Shown one piece after another: positions 42,384 through 52,855 of a stretch of 64,000 nt of DNA; position 1 is the first letter of the stretch; every line of letters begins with the position of its first letter. The stretch is from Gammaproteobacteria bacterium. Its GTDB lineage: Bacteria; Pseudomonadota; Gammaproteobacteria; Burkholderiales; Gallionellaceae. The notes beneath the pieces are model-generated. The model saw nothing but the letters and a program-made list of their open reading frames with translations. It was not told where the DNA came from and ran no database searches. The DNA is taken from assembly GCA_018820925.1 (NCBI GenBank), contig JAHJNJ010000036.1:248001-312000 (forward strand), read 5' to 3'. Both the position numbers and the translations under genes were made by a program.

Positions 42384-43772
42384 ATGAAAAAAATCATTTT
42401 GCGCGGCCTAAGCATCTTGCTGGCATGCGTTGCTTTGTTGTTTGTCATTTTCATTGCAGTCAACTGGGGAGATGATCCGCTCAGACCGGAAGTTGAAGCG
42501 GCAATGCACTGGGAATTGCCAGCCAATGCTTTTGATGACAATGGATACTTGATTTTGCTGGGCATGAATGCACCAGATGACAAGGATGCGGCACAAGCAG
42601 GCAGATTAAAGTTGGAATCTGATTTGGCGCGTTACCAGCAGTTCCTGCAAACTCACAAATCGCCAGAGCCCTCTATTCCCGACCCTTCCCACTCAACATG
42701 CGCTACCGATTGGAAAGAAATGCGGTGCGATTACAAAAAAGAACAAAATTGCGTTGAGTTCTATTTGGGCCAGGACGCAAACAAGCAAACGGCTTTGCGG
42801 GCCTCGCAACAATTGTTATTGGCAAGATTCAAGGCAATCAGGCAGAGTAAAAACTACTCAGATGTGATGCCACCATTCATTGCGGCAGAAATTCCCGGAT
42901 ATTCACCACTAGTCAATGCGACAGAGCTGGAGCATATACAATCGATCGCAGAAATTTCCAACGGCAAAGTGCTGGAGGGAGTGCAGCGTTTTGTAGAAAA
43001 TGCCATGTTTGCGAGACGGCTGCTCAAAGAATCCAGCAGCCTCATTTCTTACATGGTTGCAATATCAATGGTGCAGCGCGATATGCGTATTTTGAGCGAG
43101 TTGATAAAGAAATATCCTGCGGTGGCGTCTCACAAGGGTATTTTGCAGCCCGTGCTTGCGTCCTTGTCTACGAATGATTTTGCGATAAGAAATGCGTTCC
43201 TGCATGAGCGAGCTACGGTGCTGCAATTAATGAATAGCTTGAAATATGAGGCTGGTAACGCGCAGGTGGCTGAAGAGGGCGTATTAAAAAGTAGTTTGGT
43301 CACGTTGATTCTCCAGCCGAACTCGACAGCGAACTTGCATTACGACTGGTGGGGAGCAATTCTGAAAGCGGCCGAAGCGCCCGTTCACCAATTTGATGAT
43401 GCTTTGGTACGCTCGCGTCAAGAGAAGGCTGAACTCTTGGGGGTGGGGATCCAGCCTTTTTACGTTAAAAACCCGACAGGAAAAATATTGGTGAGTGTCG
43501 CGGAAATTGAATATGAAAAATACATAGAGCGTAAATTCGATACCGATGGTTATGTACGATTGGTCGCGTTGCAACTCAAAATTATTTCAGAGCATACTCC
43601 GTCTACGGATGTTCCTGACTTATTAAAGAAGTCCGATCCGGAATGGGTCGATCCCTACACCCTTAAGCCCATGGCATGGGATGCGGCAAACGGCGAAATT
43701 GCATTTCAAGGCCGCCAACCTTCGAATCGAATGTGGAATGGCGATAGTCGCTACAGGGCAGGAATCAAGTGA
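42384..43772 (+). CDS. Unrecognised membrane-anchored protein, AT-richer than neighbours
   Basis: This 462-residue protein has one N-terminal transmembrane segment (about 8-28, ILLACVALLFVIFIAVNW) and a long soluble, mostly helical part facing the periplasm. A CATDWKEMRCDYKKEQNC cluster near 108-125 suggests one or two disulfides. No known domain is recognised. The base composition and codon choice look noticeably AT-richer than the flanking dcw and ppx genes, and it is inserted between rnpB and mraZ. Recent acquisition is plausible but was not tested. Confidence 0.7.
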   Translation: MKKIILRGLSILLACVALLFVIFIAVNWGDDPLRPEVEAAMHWELPANAFDDNGYLILLGMNAPDDKDAAQAGRLKLESDLARYQQFLQTHKSPEPSIPDPSHSTCATDWKEMRCDYKKEQNCVEFYLGQDANKQTALRASQQLLLARFKAIRQSKNYSDVMPPFIAAEIPGYSPLVNATELEHIQSIAEISNGKVLEGVQRFVENAMFARRLLKESSSLISYMVAISMVQRDMRILSELIKKYPAVASHKGILQPVLASLSTNDFAIRNAFLHERATVLQLMNSLKYEAGNAQVAEEGVLKSSLVTLILQPNSTANLHYDWWGAILKAAEAPVHQFDDALVRSRQEKAELLGVGIQPFYVKNPTGKILVSVAEIEYEKYIERKFDTDGYVRLVALQLKIISEHTPSTDVPDLLKKSDPEWVDPYTLKPMAWDAANGEIAFQGRQPSNRMWNGDSRYRAGIK

Positions 43773-43883
43773 TTGGCTTGAAAATAGGGCATGAGCGGGG
43801 TCTCGTCTTTTGCCCTTGGCCTTCCAGCCCAGCACAATCCCCTGACCGGCTGTTAACTCCACAAGTACTGCAGTAGCGCTACC

Positions 43884-43912
43884 GCCGATTACTGAATAAA
43901 TCGGCTTTCTCT
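43884..43912 (+). terminator. Possible terminator before the mraZ promoter
   Basis: GCCGATT (43884-43890) pairs with AATCGGC (43899-43905) around an 8-nt loop, followed by a short T-rich stretch. It could isolate the dcw cluster from upstream transcription. The rest of the 333-bp gap (43773-44105) is AT-rich and holds the mraZ promoter and operator. Confidence 0.55.
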
Positions 43913-44035
43913 CGCCCCTCCATCACAAACAACTTTAGCTTGCCTGTGCAATTCATTGCTTTATAAGCACATTTGTTTAGCATTAACTAAGTGCGCTAAC
44001 TCCTTGTCCCGTAAAGAAAAATCCCATTTACTTGC

Positions 44036-44064
44036 TTGACCACCCTATTGTTTTTCAATATAGT
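44036..44064 (+). promoter_or_regulatory. Sigma-70 promoter of the dcw cluster
   Basis: TTGACC (44036-44041) and TATAGT (44059-44064) are separated by exactly 17 bp. The expected start point near 44071 lies just before the MraZ boxes. Confidence 0.8.
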
Positions 44065-44073
44065 GCGTGCCAG

Positions 44074-44098
44074 TGGTAAAAAGTGGGTAAAGGTGGGA
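44074..44098 (+). promoter_or_regulatory. MraZ operator (three TGGKN boxes)
   Basis: TGGTA (44074), TGGGT (44084) and TGGGA (44094) are spaced by exactly 10 bp, the arrangement known for MraZ-binding sites (TGGGN with 5-nt spacers). The boxes lie between the promoter and the mraZ start codon, so MraZ probably represses its own operon here. The first box carries a T in place of the third G. Confidence 0.85.
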
Positions 44099-44105
44099 GA
44101 TCGGG

Positions 44106-44552
44106 ATGTTCCAAGGTGCGACGCAGCTTAATCTGGACAGCAAGGGCAGGCTCGCGATACCGGCGCGGTATCGCGACATGTTGCTTGCGCATTGCGCGGG
44201 TCAGTTGGTGCTGACTGCCGATGCCGACGGTTGCCTGCTGGTTTATCCGCAACCCGAGTGGCAGCCCATTCGCGACAAGTTGATGAAGCTCTCCGCTTTC
44301 GATCCGCGCATTCGCGCGCTGCAGCGTTTCCTGGTTGGTCATGCCGAAGACACGGTGATGGATGCGGCGGGTCGCGTGCTGGTGTCGCCCACGTTGCGCG
44401 CCTTTGCGGTGCTGGACAAACACGTGATGCTGGTGGGGCAGGGCAACAAGTTCGAGTTGTGGGACGAGGCGCGCTGGCAGGCGCAAAACGAGAAGATGTC
44501 GAGCTTCAAATCGGACAACCTGCCGCCGGAACTGGAAGGATTTACTTTGTGA
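44106..44552 (+). CDS. mraZ: Transcriptional regulator MraZ
   Basis: This 148-residue protein has two SpoVT-AbrB-like repeats. The first carries the DNA-binding signature [13 protein letters not shown] (about 12-24); the second has [13 protein letters not shown]. It forms a ring that binds TGGGN repeats and represses the dcw operon. The operator is directly upstream. It is the first gene of the cluster. Confidence 0.96.
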   Translation: MFQGATQLNLDSKGRLAIPARYRDMLLAHCAGQLVLTADADGCLLVYPQPEWQPIRDKLMKLSAFDPRIRALQRFLVGHAEDTVMDAAGRVLVSPTLRAFAVLDKHVMLVGQGNKFELWDEARWQAQNEKMSSFKSDNLPPELEGFTL

Positions 44553-45481
44553 GCCGGAACATGGCTCACGCAACCGTCCTGTTGAACGAAGCAGTTGAGG
44601 CCTTGCAGGTGAAGGCGGACGGAATTTATGTGGATTGCACGTTTGGGCGCGGCGGGCACAGCCGTTTGATATTGGAAAAGCTGGGTGAGCGCGGCAGGTT
44701 GATCGCGCTGGATAAAGACCCGGCAGCCGTGGCGGCAGGGCGCGCGATCGACGATGCGCGCTTCCAACTGGAACATAGCGCGTTCGAACATTTGGGCGCG
44801 GTGCTGAAAAAACTCGGCATCGCCAAGGTGGATGGCGTGTTGCTGGACCTGGGCGTGTCGTCGCCGCAACTGGATGACGAGCAGCGCGGTTTCAGTTTCC
44901 GCTTCGATGCGCCGCTGGATATGCGCATGGATACCAGCAGGGGGCAGACGGCGGCGGAGTGGCTGGGCGTCGCGGACGAAGGTGAACTGACGGAGGTGAT
45001 ACGTGATTACGGTGAAGAACGGTTTGCTAGGCAGATTGCAAGGGCGATTGTTGCTGCGCGCCAGGAACGGGAAATACTCACCACGAAACAGCTTGGCGAT
45101 ATTGTCGCGCAGTGTGTGCGCACGCGCGAACCCGGCAAGAATCCGGCGACTCGTACCTTTCAGGCTATACGGATTTATATCAACCGCGAGCTCGAAGAAC
45201 TCGAGAGCGTGTTGCCGCAGTGCGTGGATCACCTGAAAGCGGGCGGACGCATGGCGGTAATCAGTTTTCATTCGCTGGAAGATCGCATGGTCAAGCATTT
45301 CATGCGCGACATGGCCCAGGGCGACAAATTGCCCAAAGGCGTGCCGATCCGTGCCGCCGACGTGCCGCAAGGCCGGGTGCGCCTGGTCGGCAAGCCGGTC
45401 TACGCATCGGATGAAGAAGTATCGGCAAATCCGCGCGCACGCAGCGCGGTATTGCGTGTGGCGGAGCGGTTAGGTGGCTAG
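44549..45481 (+). CDS. rsmH: 16S rRNA (cytosine-1402-N4)-methyltransferase RsmH
   Basis: This 310-residue methyltransferase has [13 protein letters not shown] at the start, the SAM-binding [36 protein letters not shown] and [16 protein letters not shown]. It methylates C1402 of 16S rRNA. The GTG at 44549 is chosen because AAGGA lies 8 nt before it and it overlaps the mraZ stop; an ATG four codons later (44561) is the alternative. It overlaps ftsL by 8 bases. Confidence 0.95.
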   Translation: MSRNMAHATVLLNEAVEALQVKADGIYVDCTFGRGGHSRLILEKLGERGRLIALDKDPAAVAAGRAIDDARFQLEHSAFEHLGAVLKKLGIAKVDGVLLDLGVSSPQLDDEQRGFSFRFDAPLDMRMDTSRGQTAAEWLGVADEGELTEVIRDYGEERFARQIARAIVAARQEREILTTKQLGDIVAQCVRTREPGKNPATRTFQAIRIYINRELEELESVLPQCVDHLKAGGRMAVISFHSLEDRMVKHFMRDMAQGDKLPKGVPIRAADVPQGRVRLVGKPVYASDEEVSANPRARSAVLRVAERLGG

Positions 45482-45758
45482 GCTCAATGTCTTGTTGCTC
45501 ATCCTGGTCATCGCGTGTGCGTTGGGGGTAGTCACCTCCCAACACAAGGCGCGCAAGTTATTTCTGGAATTGCAAAAGGAAAAAGGCAGGGCGCAACAAA
45601 TGGATGTGGAGTGGGGCCAGTTGCAGCTTGAGCAGGGTACGCTGGCGATGCCAGCGCGCGTGGAGAAGCTTGCCAGCCGCCAATTGAGGATGTTCATACC
45701 TCAGCCCGACCAGATCAAATATATTCATCTCGGCGCGGCAATGGTGAAACAACCATGA
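45474..45758 (+). CDS. ftsL: Cell division protein FtsL
   Basis: This 94-residue bitopic protein has a short cytoplasmic tail, one transmembrane segment (about 5-20) and a periplasmic coiled coil (heptad-like [19 protein letters not shown]). It works with FtsB and FtsQ at the divisome. It begins with GTG, overlapping rsmH by 8 bases, and overlaps ftsI by 4. Confidence 0.92.
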   Translation: MARLNVLLLILVIACALGVVTSQHKARKLFLELQKEKGRAQQMDVEWGQLQLEQGTLAMPARVEKLASRQLRMFIPQPDQIKYIHLGAAMVKQP

Positions 45759-47488
45759 ATTACGCCACCACCATCCAGACTACCGGGCAGATCGCATTGC
45801 CGGCATGGCGTTCGCGCGTGCTGTACGTGCTGTTGCTGGCGGGTTTGGTGGCATTGCAGACGCGCGCGGTTTATCTGCAGGGGATCAACGACAACTTCCT
45901 GAAACAAAAAGGCGATGCCCGCTACGGCCGCGTTGTCGAAATCCACGCGCATCGTGGCATGATCACGGACCGTCACGGCGAGCCGCTGGCGGTGAGCACG
46001 CCGGTGGATGCGGTGTGGGCGAGTCCGGCCGATGTGATCGTTTCCGCATCGCAAATTTCCAAATTAGCGCAGATCCTCGGACTGAATGCGGCGGAGGTGA
46101 AGAACAAACTCAGCGACACTTCGCGCGAGTTCGTTTATCTCAAACGTCAATTGCCGCCCGAGCAGACGTCCAGGGTGGTCAAGCTGGACATCCCGGGCAT
46201 TTCGTTGCAGCGCGAATATCGCCGCTACTATCCCGGCGGCGAAGTCACCTCGCATCTCATCGGCTTTACCGATGTGGACGACAACGGCCAGGAAGGCATA
46301 GAACTGGAATTGCAGGCAAAACTCGGCGGCAAGGCGGGCAGTCAGCGTGTCATCAAGGACCGGCGCGGCTTCATTGTCGAAGATGCCGGCAGTCTGCGCG
46401 CGCCCAAGGCCGGCGGCGATGTCGCATTGAGCATCGATAGCAAAATACAATCAGTCGCCTTTCGCGAAATCAGACAGGCCGTTGAAAAGCAAAAAGCCAG
46501 GAGCGGCTCCGTCGTGGTGCTGGATGCCAGGACCGGAGAGGTATTGGCGCTGGCGAACTGGCCTTCCTACAATCCAAACAATCGCGAGAAGCCCGGGGTT
46601 TCGGTGCTGCGCAACCATGCAGTGACCGACCAATTCGAGCCCGGCTCAACCATGAAGCCGTTTACGGTGGCGACGGCGCTGGAGGCGGGCAAGATCAAGC
46701 CGGGGACAGTCATCAATACCGCAAACGGTGTCTTCTCGTTGAACGGACGCACGATCCACGATACGCACCCTGAGCCTTCGCTTACCGTGGCACAGATCAT
46801 CCAGAAATCCAGCAACATCGGTACGGCCAAAATCGCACTCAGTTTGCCGCCGCAGACCTTGTGGAACAGCCTGAGCGAAAGCGGTTTCGGGGCGCCGACC
46901 GGAAGCGAGTTCCCGGGCGAGGCGGCAGGCAAACTGCGCGATTACAAGACGTGGCGGCCCATCGAGCAGGCGACCATGTCGTACGGCAACGGCATATCGG
47001 TCAACCTGTTGCAACTGGCGCGCGCCTACACGGTGTTCGCCAACAACGGCGAATTGAAGCCGATCACTTTGCTCAAACAGGAAACGCCTGTTGCGGGTGT
47101 CAAGGTCTTTTCCGATGCAACCGCACAGGAAGTGCGCGACATGATGGAGAGAGTGGTCAAACCGGGCGGTACTGCGCCGCTGGCGCAGATCACCGGCTAC
47201 CGGGTGGCGGGAAAGACCGGCACGGCGCACAAAAACGAGAACGGCAAATACATTGATCGTTATGTGGCCTCCTTCGTCGGCATGGCGCCCGCCTCCAATC
47301 CGCGATTGATCGTTGCGGTCATGATCAACGAGCCGGGCGGGCGCGATTATTACGGCGGCCTGGTTGCGGCACCCGTGTTCGGCACTGTGATGGGCTCCGC
47401 GCTGCGCATGCTCGGCGTGCCGAACGATGCGCCGCTGGACAATGTGATGCAGCCCACGCCTGCAGACATGATCGGGGAGGAAGTATGA
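45755..47488 (+). CDS. ftsI: Peptidoglycan D,D-transpeptidase FtsI (PBP3)
   Basis: This 577-residue protein has a transmembrane anchor (about 21-37), a PBP dimerisation domain and the transpeptidase domain with SxxK at Ser298-Lys301 (GSTMKPFTV), SSN (QKSSNIGTA) and KTGT (AGKTGTAHK). It cross-links septal peptidoglycan. It overlaps ftsL and murE by 4 bases each. Confidence 0.97.
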   Translation: MNYATTIQTTGQIALPAWRSRVLYVLLLAGLVALQTRAVYLQGINDNFLKQKGDARYGRVVEIHAHRGMITDRHGEPLAVSTPVDAVWASPADVIVSASQISKLAQILGLNAAEVKNKLSDTSREFVYLKRQLPPEQTSRVVKLDIPGISLQREYRRYYPGGEVTSHLIGFTDVDDNGQEGIELELQAKLGGKAGSQRVIKDRRGFIVEDAGSLRAPKAGGDVALSIDSKIQSVAFREIRQAVEKQKARSGSVVVLDARTGEVLALANWPSYNPNNREKPGVSVLRNHAVTDQFEPGSTMKPFTVATALEAGKIKPGTVINTANGVFSLNGRTIHDTHPEPSLTVAQIIQKSSNIGTAKIALSLPPQTLWNSLSESGFGAPTGSEFPGEAAGKLRDYKTWRPIEQATMSYGNGISVNLLQLARAYTVFANNGELKPITLLKQETPVAGVKVFSDATAQEVRDMMERVVKPGGTAPLAQITGYRVAGKTGTAHKNENGKYIDRYVASFVGMAPASNPRLIVAVMINEPGGRDYYGGLVAAPVFGTVMGSALRMLGVPNDAPLDNVMQPTPADMIGEEV

Positions 47489-48984
47489 GGAATTCCCCGT
47501 TGAGCGAATTGAACGCGCTGGGTGTGAACATTACGCGGCTGGTGTCGGACAGTCGCGCAATACAGCCGGGCGATACGTTTGTCGCCTATCCCGGTGCACA
47601 GGCGGACGGCCGCGCGTACATCGCGCAGGCCATCGCGCGCGGCGCGAATGCGGTGATTCTGGATGCGCATGATTTCGAATGGAGCCCGGACTGGAATGTG
47701 CCGCACCTCGCGGTCAAGGATCTGCGCCATCAGGCCGGCCTGATGGCCAGTGAAGTCTACGGCCAACCCTCGCAAAAACTGTGGATGGTCGGTGTCACCG
47801 GCACCAACGGCAAAACATCGATCAGTCACTGGCTTGCCAATGCCTTCAGTGCGCTGGGGCGCAAGAGCGCGGTACTCGGCACGTTGGGCAACGGATTTGC
47901 AAATGAGCTGCAAGCGACAATGAACACCACCCCGGACGCGCTCCTCGTGCAATACCTGCTGGCGGAATACGCAGCGCAGGGCGCACAGGCGGCAGTGATG
48001 GAAGTGTCCTCGCACGCGCTCACGCAAGGGCGGGTAAACGGGGTGCATTACGACGTTGCACTGCTGACCAACCTGACGCGTGACCATCTCGATTATCACG
48101 GCGACATGCAGACCTACGCTGCCGCAAAACGCCGCCTGTTCGATTGGGAGCAACTGAAATTCGCGGTGCTGAATCTGGATGATGCATTCGGCGTCGAACT
48201 GGCCGAACAACTGCAGGAAGCCGGTCCGGAAGTGATTGGTTTCGGTCTCAAAGACGAGTCCCTGAAACTGGCCGAGCGTCTCGGCATGCGCATGGTGCAT
48301 GGAAATATTGTGCAGATGAATGCGCAGGGGCTGACATTGAAATTGCACACCAGTTGGGGCGCCGAGGTGATGCAAAGCAGGCTGATCGGGCGCTTCAACG
48401 CGTCAAATTTGCTGGGCGCATTGGCGGTGTTGCTGGTCAGCGGCATGGGGATTGACGATGCCGTGCAGGAGCTCGGCAAACAAAAGGCGGTCGCGGGACG
48501 CATGCAGACGCTGGGCGGCAGGGATGTGCCGTCGGTTGTCGTCGATTATGCGCACACGCCGGATGCGCTGGAAAAAGTATTGCTGACCCTGCGCGAAGTG
48601 ACGGAACCCTGGGGCGGCAAAGTCACATGCGTGTTCGGATGCGGTGGCGATCGTGATCGCGGCAAGCGTCCCATGATGGGAACGGTTGCCGCCAAGCTGG
48701 CGGATGTGTGCATCGTCACCAGCGACAACCCGCGCAGCGAAGATCCGCACTCGATCATTAACGCCATTGTCTCGGGCATGCAGGGCGAGTATCAGGTGAT
48801 CGAAGACCGGGCCAAGGCGATCAATCACGCGATCGGCAAGGCGCTGCCGAAAGATACGGTACTGATTGCCGGGAAGGGACATGAGGATTACCAGGAAATC
48901 GGCGGCGTGCGCCATCCGTTCTCGGACAGTGAAATCGCCCATCGCGCGCTGAGCATGTGGACGCAAGAGGAGCGCTCCATATGA
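47485..48984 (+). CDS. murE: UDP-MurNAc-tripeptide synthetase MurE (meso-DAP type)
   Basis: This 499-residue ligase has the P-loop GTNGKTSI, the carbamylated-lysine region and the DNPRSEDP motif. DNPR recognises meso-diaminopimelate as the third residue, so the peptidoglycan is expected to be DAP type. It uses ATP to add DAP to UDP-MurNAc-L-Ala-D-Glu. It overlaps murF by 4 bases (ATGA). Confidence 0.96.
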   Translation: MRNSPLSELNALGVNITRLVSDSRAIQPGDTFVAYPGAQADGRAYIAQAIARGANAVILDAHDFEWSPDWNVPHLAVKDLRHQAGLMASEVYGQPSQKLWMVGVTGTNGKTSISHWLANAFSALGRKSAVLGTLGNGFANELQATMNTTPDALLVQYLLAEYAAQGAQAAVMEVSSHALTQGRVNGVHYDVALLTNLTRDHLDYHGDMQTYAAAKRRLFDWEQLKFAVLNLDDAFGVELAEQLQEAGPEVIGFGLKDESLKLAERLGMRMVHGNIVQMNAQGLTLKLHTSWGAEVMQSRLIGRFNASNLLGALAVLLVSGMGIDDAVQELGKQKAVAGRMQTLGGRDVPSVVVDYAHTPDALEKVLLTLREVTEPWGGKVTCVFGCGGDRDRGKRPMMGTVAAKLADVCIVTSDNPRSEDPHSIINAIVSGMQGEYQVIEDRAKAINHAIGKALPKDTVLIAGKGHEDYQEIGGVRHPFSDSEIAHRALSMWTQEERSI

Positions 48985-50366
48985 TGCTGCTAGCGCAGGC
49001 CGCCGCTGTCTTGCAGGTGCGTATGGAGGGCGCGGACGTGAAATTCGCTGCGGTTTCCACCGATACGCGCACGATTGCGCAAGGCGATCTGTTCATCGCG
49101 CTGAAGGGCGCGAACTTCGACGGGGCCAGGTTCGTTGCCGCTGCGGCGAAAGCGGGCGCGGTGGCAGCCGTGGTGAACCGGGACTCGGGACTCGGAATCA
49201 GGGAGGCGGGCGTGCCGCTTCTGTACGTCGAGGATACCCGTCTCGCCCTGGGCAAACTCGCCGCGCACTGGCGTTCGCAGTTCGATATCCCGCTGGTCGC
49301 CATCACCGGCAGCAACGGCAAGACCACGGTGAAGGAAATGCTGGCGGCAATCCTGGCCAACGCGACGGGGAATGCGGAAGACGTGCTGGCCACTGCGGGG
49401 AACTTCAACAACGACATCGGCATGCCGCTCACCTTGCTCAGGCTGCGGGCCGCGCATCGCTACGCCGTGATCGAAATGGGTACAAACCATCCGGGAGAGA
49501 TCGACTACCTCACGCGCATCGCCAAGCCGGATGTGGCGCTGATCAACAATGCAACGGGCGCGCACTTGCAGGGACTGGGGTCGGTGCAAGGCGTCGCCCA
49601 AGCCAAGGGAGAAATATTTGCGGGGCTGGCAAGCGGCGGCACAGCAATCATCAATGCCGACGATGCGTTCGCGGCAATGTGGCGCACGCTGGCGGGAACC
49701 CATCGCGTGCTCGACTTTGCGCTGGAACACCAGGCGGCCGTCAAAGGAAAGTGGAAAGCAAAGGGCTATGGCGGCGTGCTTGAAGCGCGCACTCCGGCGG
49801 GCGAAATGCGCGTGGAATTGCAGGTGCCGGGCGAGCACAACGCGCGCAATGCGCTGGCGGCAGCGACTGCAGCACTGGCGTTGCAAGTGCCGCTGACCCG
49901 TGTTGTCAAAGCATTGGAAGGTTTTGGCGGCGTGGCGGGACGTTTGCAACGCAAACAGGGGTTGCACGGATCAACGCTGATCGACGATACCTACAACGCC
50001 AATCCGGCTTCGGTGCGCGCCGCACTGGAGGTGCTGGCGCAAGCGACCGGCAAGCGCATCTTCGTGCTGGGCGACATGGGCGAGCTGGGCGAGGACGCGG
50101 CGCAGTTTCATCGCGAGATCGGCATTGCCGCGCGCGAGTTGGGGATTGATAAGCTGTTTGCACTGGGTACGTTAAGCAAGGAAGCCGTGCGGGAATTCGG
50201 CAGCGGCGCGGAGCAATTCGCCGAAATCGAAAAACTGGAAATGGCAATCGACAAGGAGCTGGACGCGCAGACCACCACACTGATAAAGGGGTCGCGCTTT
50301 ATGAAAATGGAACGGGTGGTTCAATTCTGCTCGATCCTGAAGGAGGATACATGCTGCTCGCATTAA
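48981..50366 (+). CDS. murF: UDP-MurNAc-pentapeptide synthetase MurF
   Basis: This 461-residue ligase has [18 protein letters not shown] near the start, the P-loop [21 protein letters not shown] and the late [16 protein letters not shown]. It adds D-Ala-D-Ala to the tripeptide precursor. The first of two ATGs (48981) overlaps the murE stop. It overlaps mraY by 16 bases, so mraY's Shine-Dalgarno lies inside murF. Confidence 0.95.
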   Translation: MMLLAQAAAVLQVRMEGADVKFAAVSTDTRTIAQGDLFIALKGANFDGARFVAAAAKAGAVAAVVNRDSGLGIREAGVPLLYVEDTRLALGKLAAHWRSQFDIPLVAITGSNGKTTVKEMLAAILANATGNAEDVLATAGNFNNDIGMPLTLLRLRAAHRYAVIEMGTNHPGEIDYLTRIAKPDVALINNATGAHLQGLGSVQGVAQAKGEIFAGLASGGTAIINADDAFAAMWRTLAGTHRVLDFALEHQAAVKGKWKAKGYGGVLEARTPAGEMRVELQVPGEHNARNALAAATAALALQVPLTRVVKALEGFGGVAGRLQRKQGLHGSTLIDDTYNANPASVRAALEVLAQATGKRIFVLGDMGELGEDAAQFHREIGIAARELGIDKLFALGTLSKEAVREFGSGAEQFAEIEKLEMAIDKELDAQTTTLIKGSRFMKMERVVQFCSILKEDTCCSH

Positions 50367-51454
50367 CCCAATGGCTGGCGCAGGACGTGCGAACGTTCAG
50401 CGTGTTCAATTACATCACGCTGCGTGCGGTGATGGCGGCGATGACGGCGCTGGTCATTTCATTCATGCTGGGTCCCTGGATGATCCGCAGGCTGACCACG
50501 TTGAAGATCGGACAATCGGTGCGCAGCGACGGCCCGCAAACGCATCTGGTCAAAGCCGGTACCCCGACCATGGGCGGCGCGCTGATCCTGATGTCGGTCG
50601 CCATTACCACGCTGCTGTGGGGCGATTTGCGCAATGCCTATGTGTGGGTGGTGCTGCTGACGACCCTGGGTGTGGGCGCGATCGGCTGGGTGGACGATTA
50701 CCGCAAAGTGGTGCACCGCAACCCGGACGGATTGTCGGCACGGGCAAAGATGTTCTGGCAATCGCTGATCGCGCTGTCGGTCGGCATCTTCCTGTGGTCG
50801 CATGCCACCCTGCCCGCACACACCGAACTCATCGTGCCGTTCTTCAAGCACCTGGTGTTGCCGCTCGGTGTGGTCGGATTCATTGTGCTGGTGTATCTGG
50901 TCATCGTCGGCAGCAGCAATGCGGTGAACCTGACCGACGGCCTCGACGGTCTCGCCATCATGCCGACGGTGATGGTGGCAGCGGCGCTGGCGATCTTCGC
51001 CTATGTCGCGGGCCATGCCGAGTTCTCAAAATACCTGGGCGAACCTTCCATTCCCGGCGCGGGCGAACTGGCGGTGTTCTGCGCGGCGATCTCCGGCGCC
51101 GGACTTGCTTTCCTGTGGTTCAACGCCTATCCGGCGGAAGTGTTCATGGGCGACGTCGGGGCGCTGGCGCTCGGCGCGGCGCTGGGCGCCGTGGCGGTGA
51201 TCATCCGCCAGGAACTGGTGCTGTTCATCATGGGCGGCGTATTCGTGGTGGAAGCGGTGTCGGTGATGCTGCAGGTTTCGTATTTCAAATACACGAGATG
51301 GAAATTCGGCACGGGCAAACGCATCCTGCTCATGGCGCCGTTGCACCATCACTTTGAACAGAAGGGCTGGAAGGAGACCCAGGTCGTGGTGCGTTTCTGG
51401 ATTATCACCATGCTGCTGGTTTTGATCGGATTGGCTACGTTAAAGCTCAGATAA
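50351..51454 (+). CDS. mraY: Phospho-MurNAc-pentapeptide transferase MraY
   Basis: This 367-residue protein has ten hydrophobic segments and the MraY motifs [24 protein letters not shown] (with the DD pair nearby) and a late [12 protein letters not shown]. It makes lipid I at the inner membrane. AAGGAGG lies 6-12 nt before the ATG within the murF end. Confidence 0.97.
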   Translation: MLLALTQWLAQDVRTFSVFNYITLRAVMAAMTALVISFMLGPWMIRRLTTLKIGQSVRSDGPQTHLVKAGTPTMGGALILMSVAITTLLWGDLRNAYVWVVLLTTLGVGAIGWVDDYRKVVHRNPDGLSARAKMFWQSLIALSVGIFLWSHATLPAHTELIVPFFKHLVLPLGVVGFIVLVYLVIVGSSNAVNLTDGLDGLAIMPTVMVAAALAIFAYVAGHAEFSKYLGEPSIPGAGELAVFCAAISGAGLAFLWFNAYPAEVFMGDVGALALGAALGAVAVIIRQELVLFIMGGVFVVEAVSVMLQVSYFKYTRWKFGTGKRILLMAPLHHHFEQKGWKETQVVVRFWIITMLLVLIGLATLKLR

Positions 51455-51457
51455 AGA

Positions 51458-52855
51458 ATGGACCAACTGCGCGGACAATCGGTGCTGGTGCTCGGTCTCG
51501 GTGAGACCGGGCTGTCGCTTGCGCGCTATCTGGGCGCGCAGGCGCGCGCCCTGCGCATTGCCGACAGCCGCCGCGAGCCGCCGGGCATTGCGGTGCTGCG
51601 CAATGAATTGCCGCAGGCTGAATTGCATTGCGGCCCGTTCGGCGACGAACTGCTGCAAGGCATCGACCGCATCGCGATCAGTCCCGGCGTGCCACTGGCC
51701 GAACCGTTTGTGCAGCGCGCCATTGCGCGCGGCATTCCGGTGGAGGGCGATATCGAGCTGCTGGCACAGCAACTGGCGACCAACGATTACCGGCGCAATA
51801 CCAAAGTCATTGCCATTACCGGCGCCAACGGCAAGACCACCGTCACCAGCATGGTCGGTGAGATGTGCAAGGCAGCAGGGCTGGATGCGCAGGTGGCGGG
51901 CAATATTTCGCCGGCGGTGCTGGATGCCCTGCGTGCGCGCAGACAACAGCCGCAAGTGTGGGTGCTGGAATTGTCCAGTTTCCAGCTGGAAACGACGTAC
52001 ACGCTGGATGCCGACGCGGCAGTCGTGCTCAACGTGACCGAAGACCATCTGGATCGCTATGCGGGCAGCATGGATGCCTATGCCGCAGCCAAGGCGCGCA
52101 TCTTCCGGGGTCACGGAGTGCAAGTGCTGAATCGCGATGATCCGCGCAGTGCGGCAATGAAGATCGCCGGTCGCATGCAACTGACCTTTGGCCTGGACGT
52201 GCCCGGCACAGAAAACGATTGGGGTGTTGCACGAGATGAAACGGCGATCTGGTTGACGCAGGGCAAACAAAAGATCATGCGCGCCGACGAGTTACAGGTC
52301 AGTGGCGAGCACAACGTGGCGAATGCACTGGCAGCCCTGGCACTGTGCCGCTCCCTCGGCATGCCGCTGCAGCCGCTGGTGCGGGCACTGAAAGCTTTCA
52401 AGGGCTTGCCGCACCGCGTGGAAAAAGTCGCGGAAGTGAGCGGCATCACTTATTACGACGATTCCAAAGGCACCAACGTCGGTGCGACCGAAGCGGCGCT
52501 GACGGGCTTGGGCAAACCGGCCATCGTCATTCTCGGCGGCGACGGCAAGGGCCAGGATTTTTCGCCATTGAAGGCGGCGGTGGCCGATCATGCGCGCGCC
52601 GCCGTGCTGATCGGGCGCGACGCGCCGCTGATCGAAAAAGCGCTGCAGGGTTGCGGCAAACCGGTATTGCAGGCGCGCGATATGGACGAGGCAGTGCAGA
52701 TCGCCACCGCCAACGCGCAAGCGGGCGATGCGGTGCTGATGTCGCCCGCCTGCGCCAGTTTCGACATGTACAGGAGTTATCTGCACCGCGCGGAAGTGTT
52801 CATCGCGGCGGTGAAAAAACTTGAAAAGGAGGCGCCATGTTCAGCACGACACTGA
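51458..52855 (+). CDS. murD: UDP-MurNAc-L-alanine:D-glutamate ligase MurD
   Basis: This 465-residue ligase has [18 protein letters not shown]-loop [11 protein letters not shown], the [10 protein letters not shown] region and the C-terminal [14 protein letters not shown]. It adds D-glutamate to UDP-MurNAc-L-Ala. It starts 3 bp after mraY and overlaps ftsW by 19 bases. Confidence 0.96.
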   Translation: MDQLRGQSVLVLGLGETGLSLARYLGAQARALRIADSRREPPGIAVLRNELPQAELHCGPFGDELLQGIDRIAISPGVPLAEPFVQRAIARGIPVEGDIELLAQQLATNDYRRNTKVIAITGANGKTTVTSMVGEMCKAAGLDAQVAGNISPAVLDALRARRQQPQVWVLELSSFQLETTYTLDADAAVVLNVTEDHLDRYAGSMDAYAAAKARIFRGHGVQVLNRDDPRSAAMKIAGRMQLTFGLDVPGTENDWGVARDETAIWLTQGKQKIMRADELQVSGEHNVANALAALALCRSLGMPLQPLVRALKAFKGLPHRVEKVAEVSGITYYDDSKGTNVGATEAALTGLGKPAIVILGGDGKGQDFSPLKAAVADHARAAVLIGRDAPLIEKALQGCGKPVLQARDMDEAVQIATANAQAGDAVLMSPACASFDMYRSYLHRAEVFIAAVKKLEKEAPCSARH

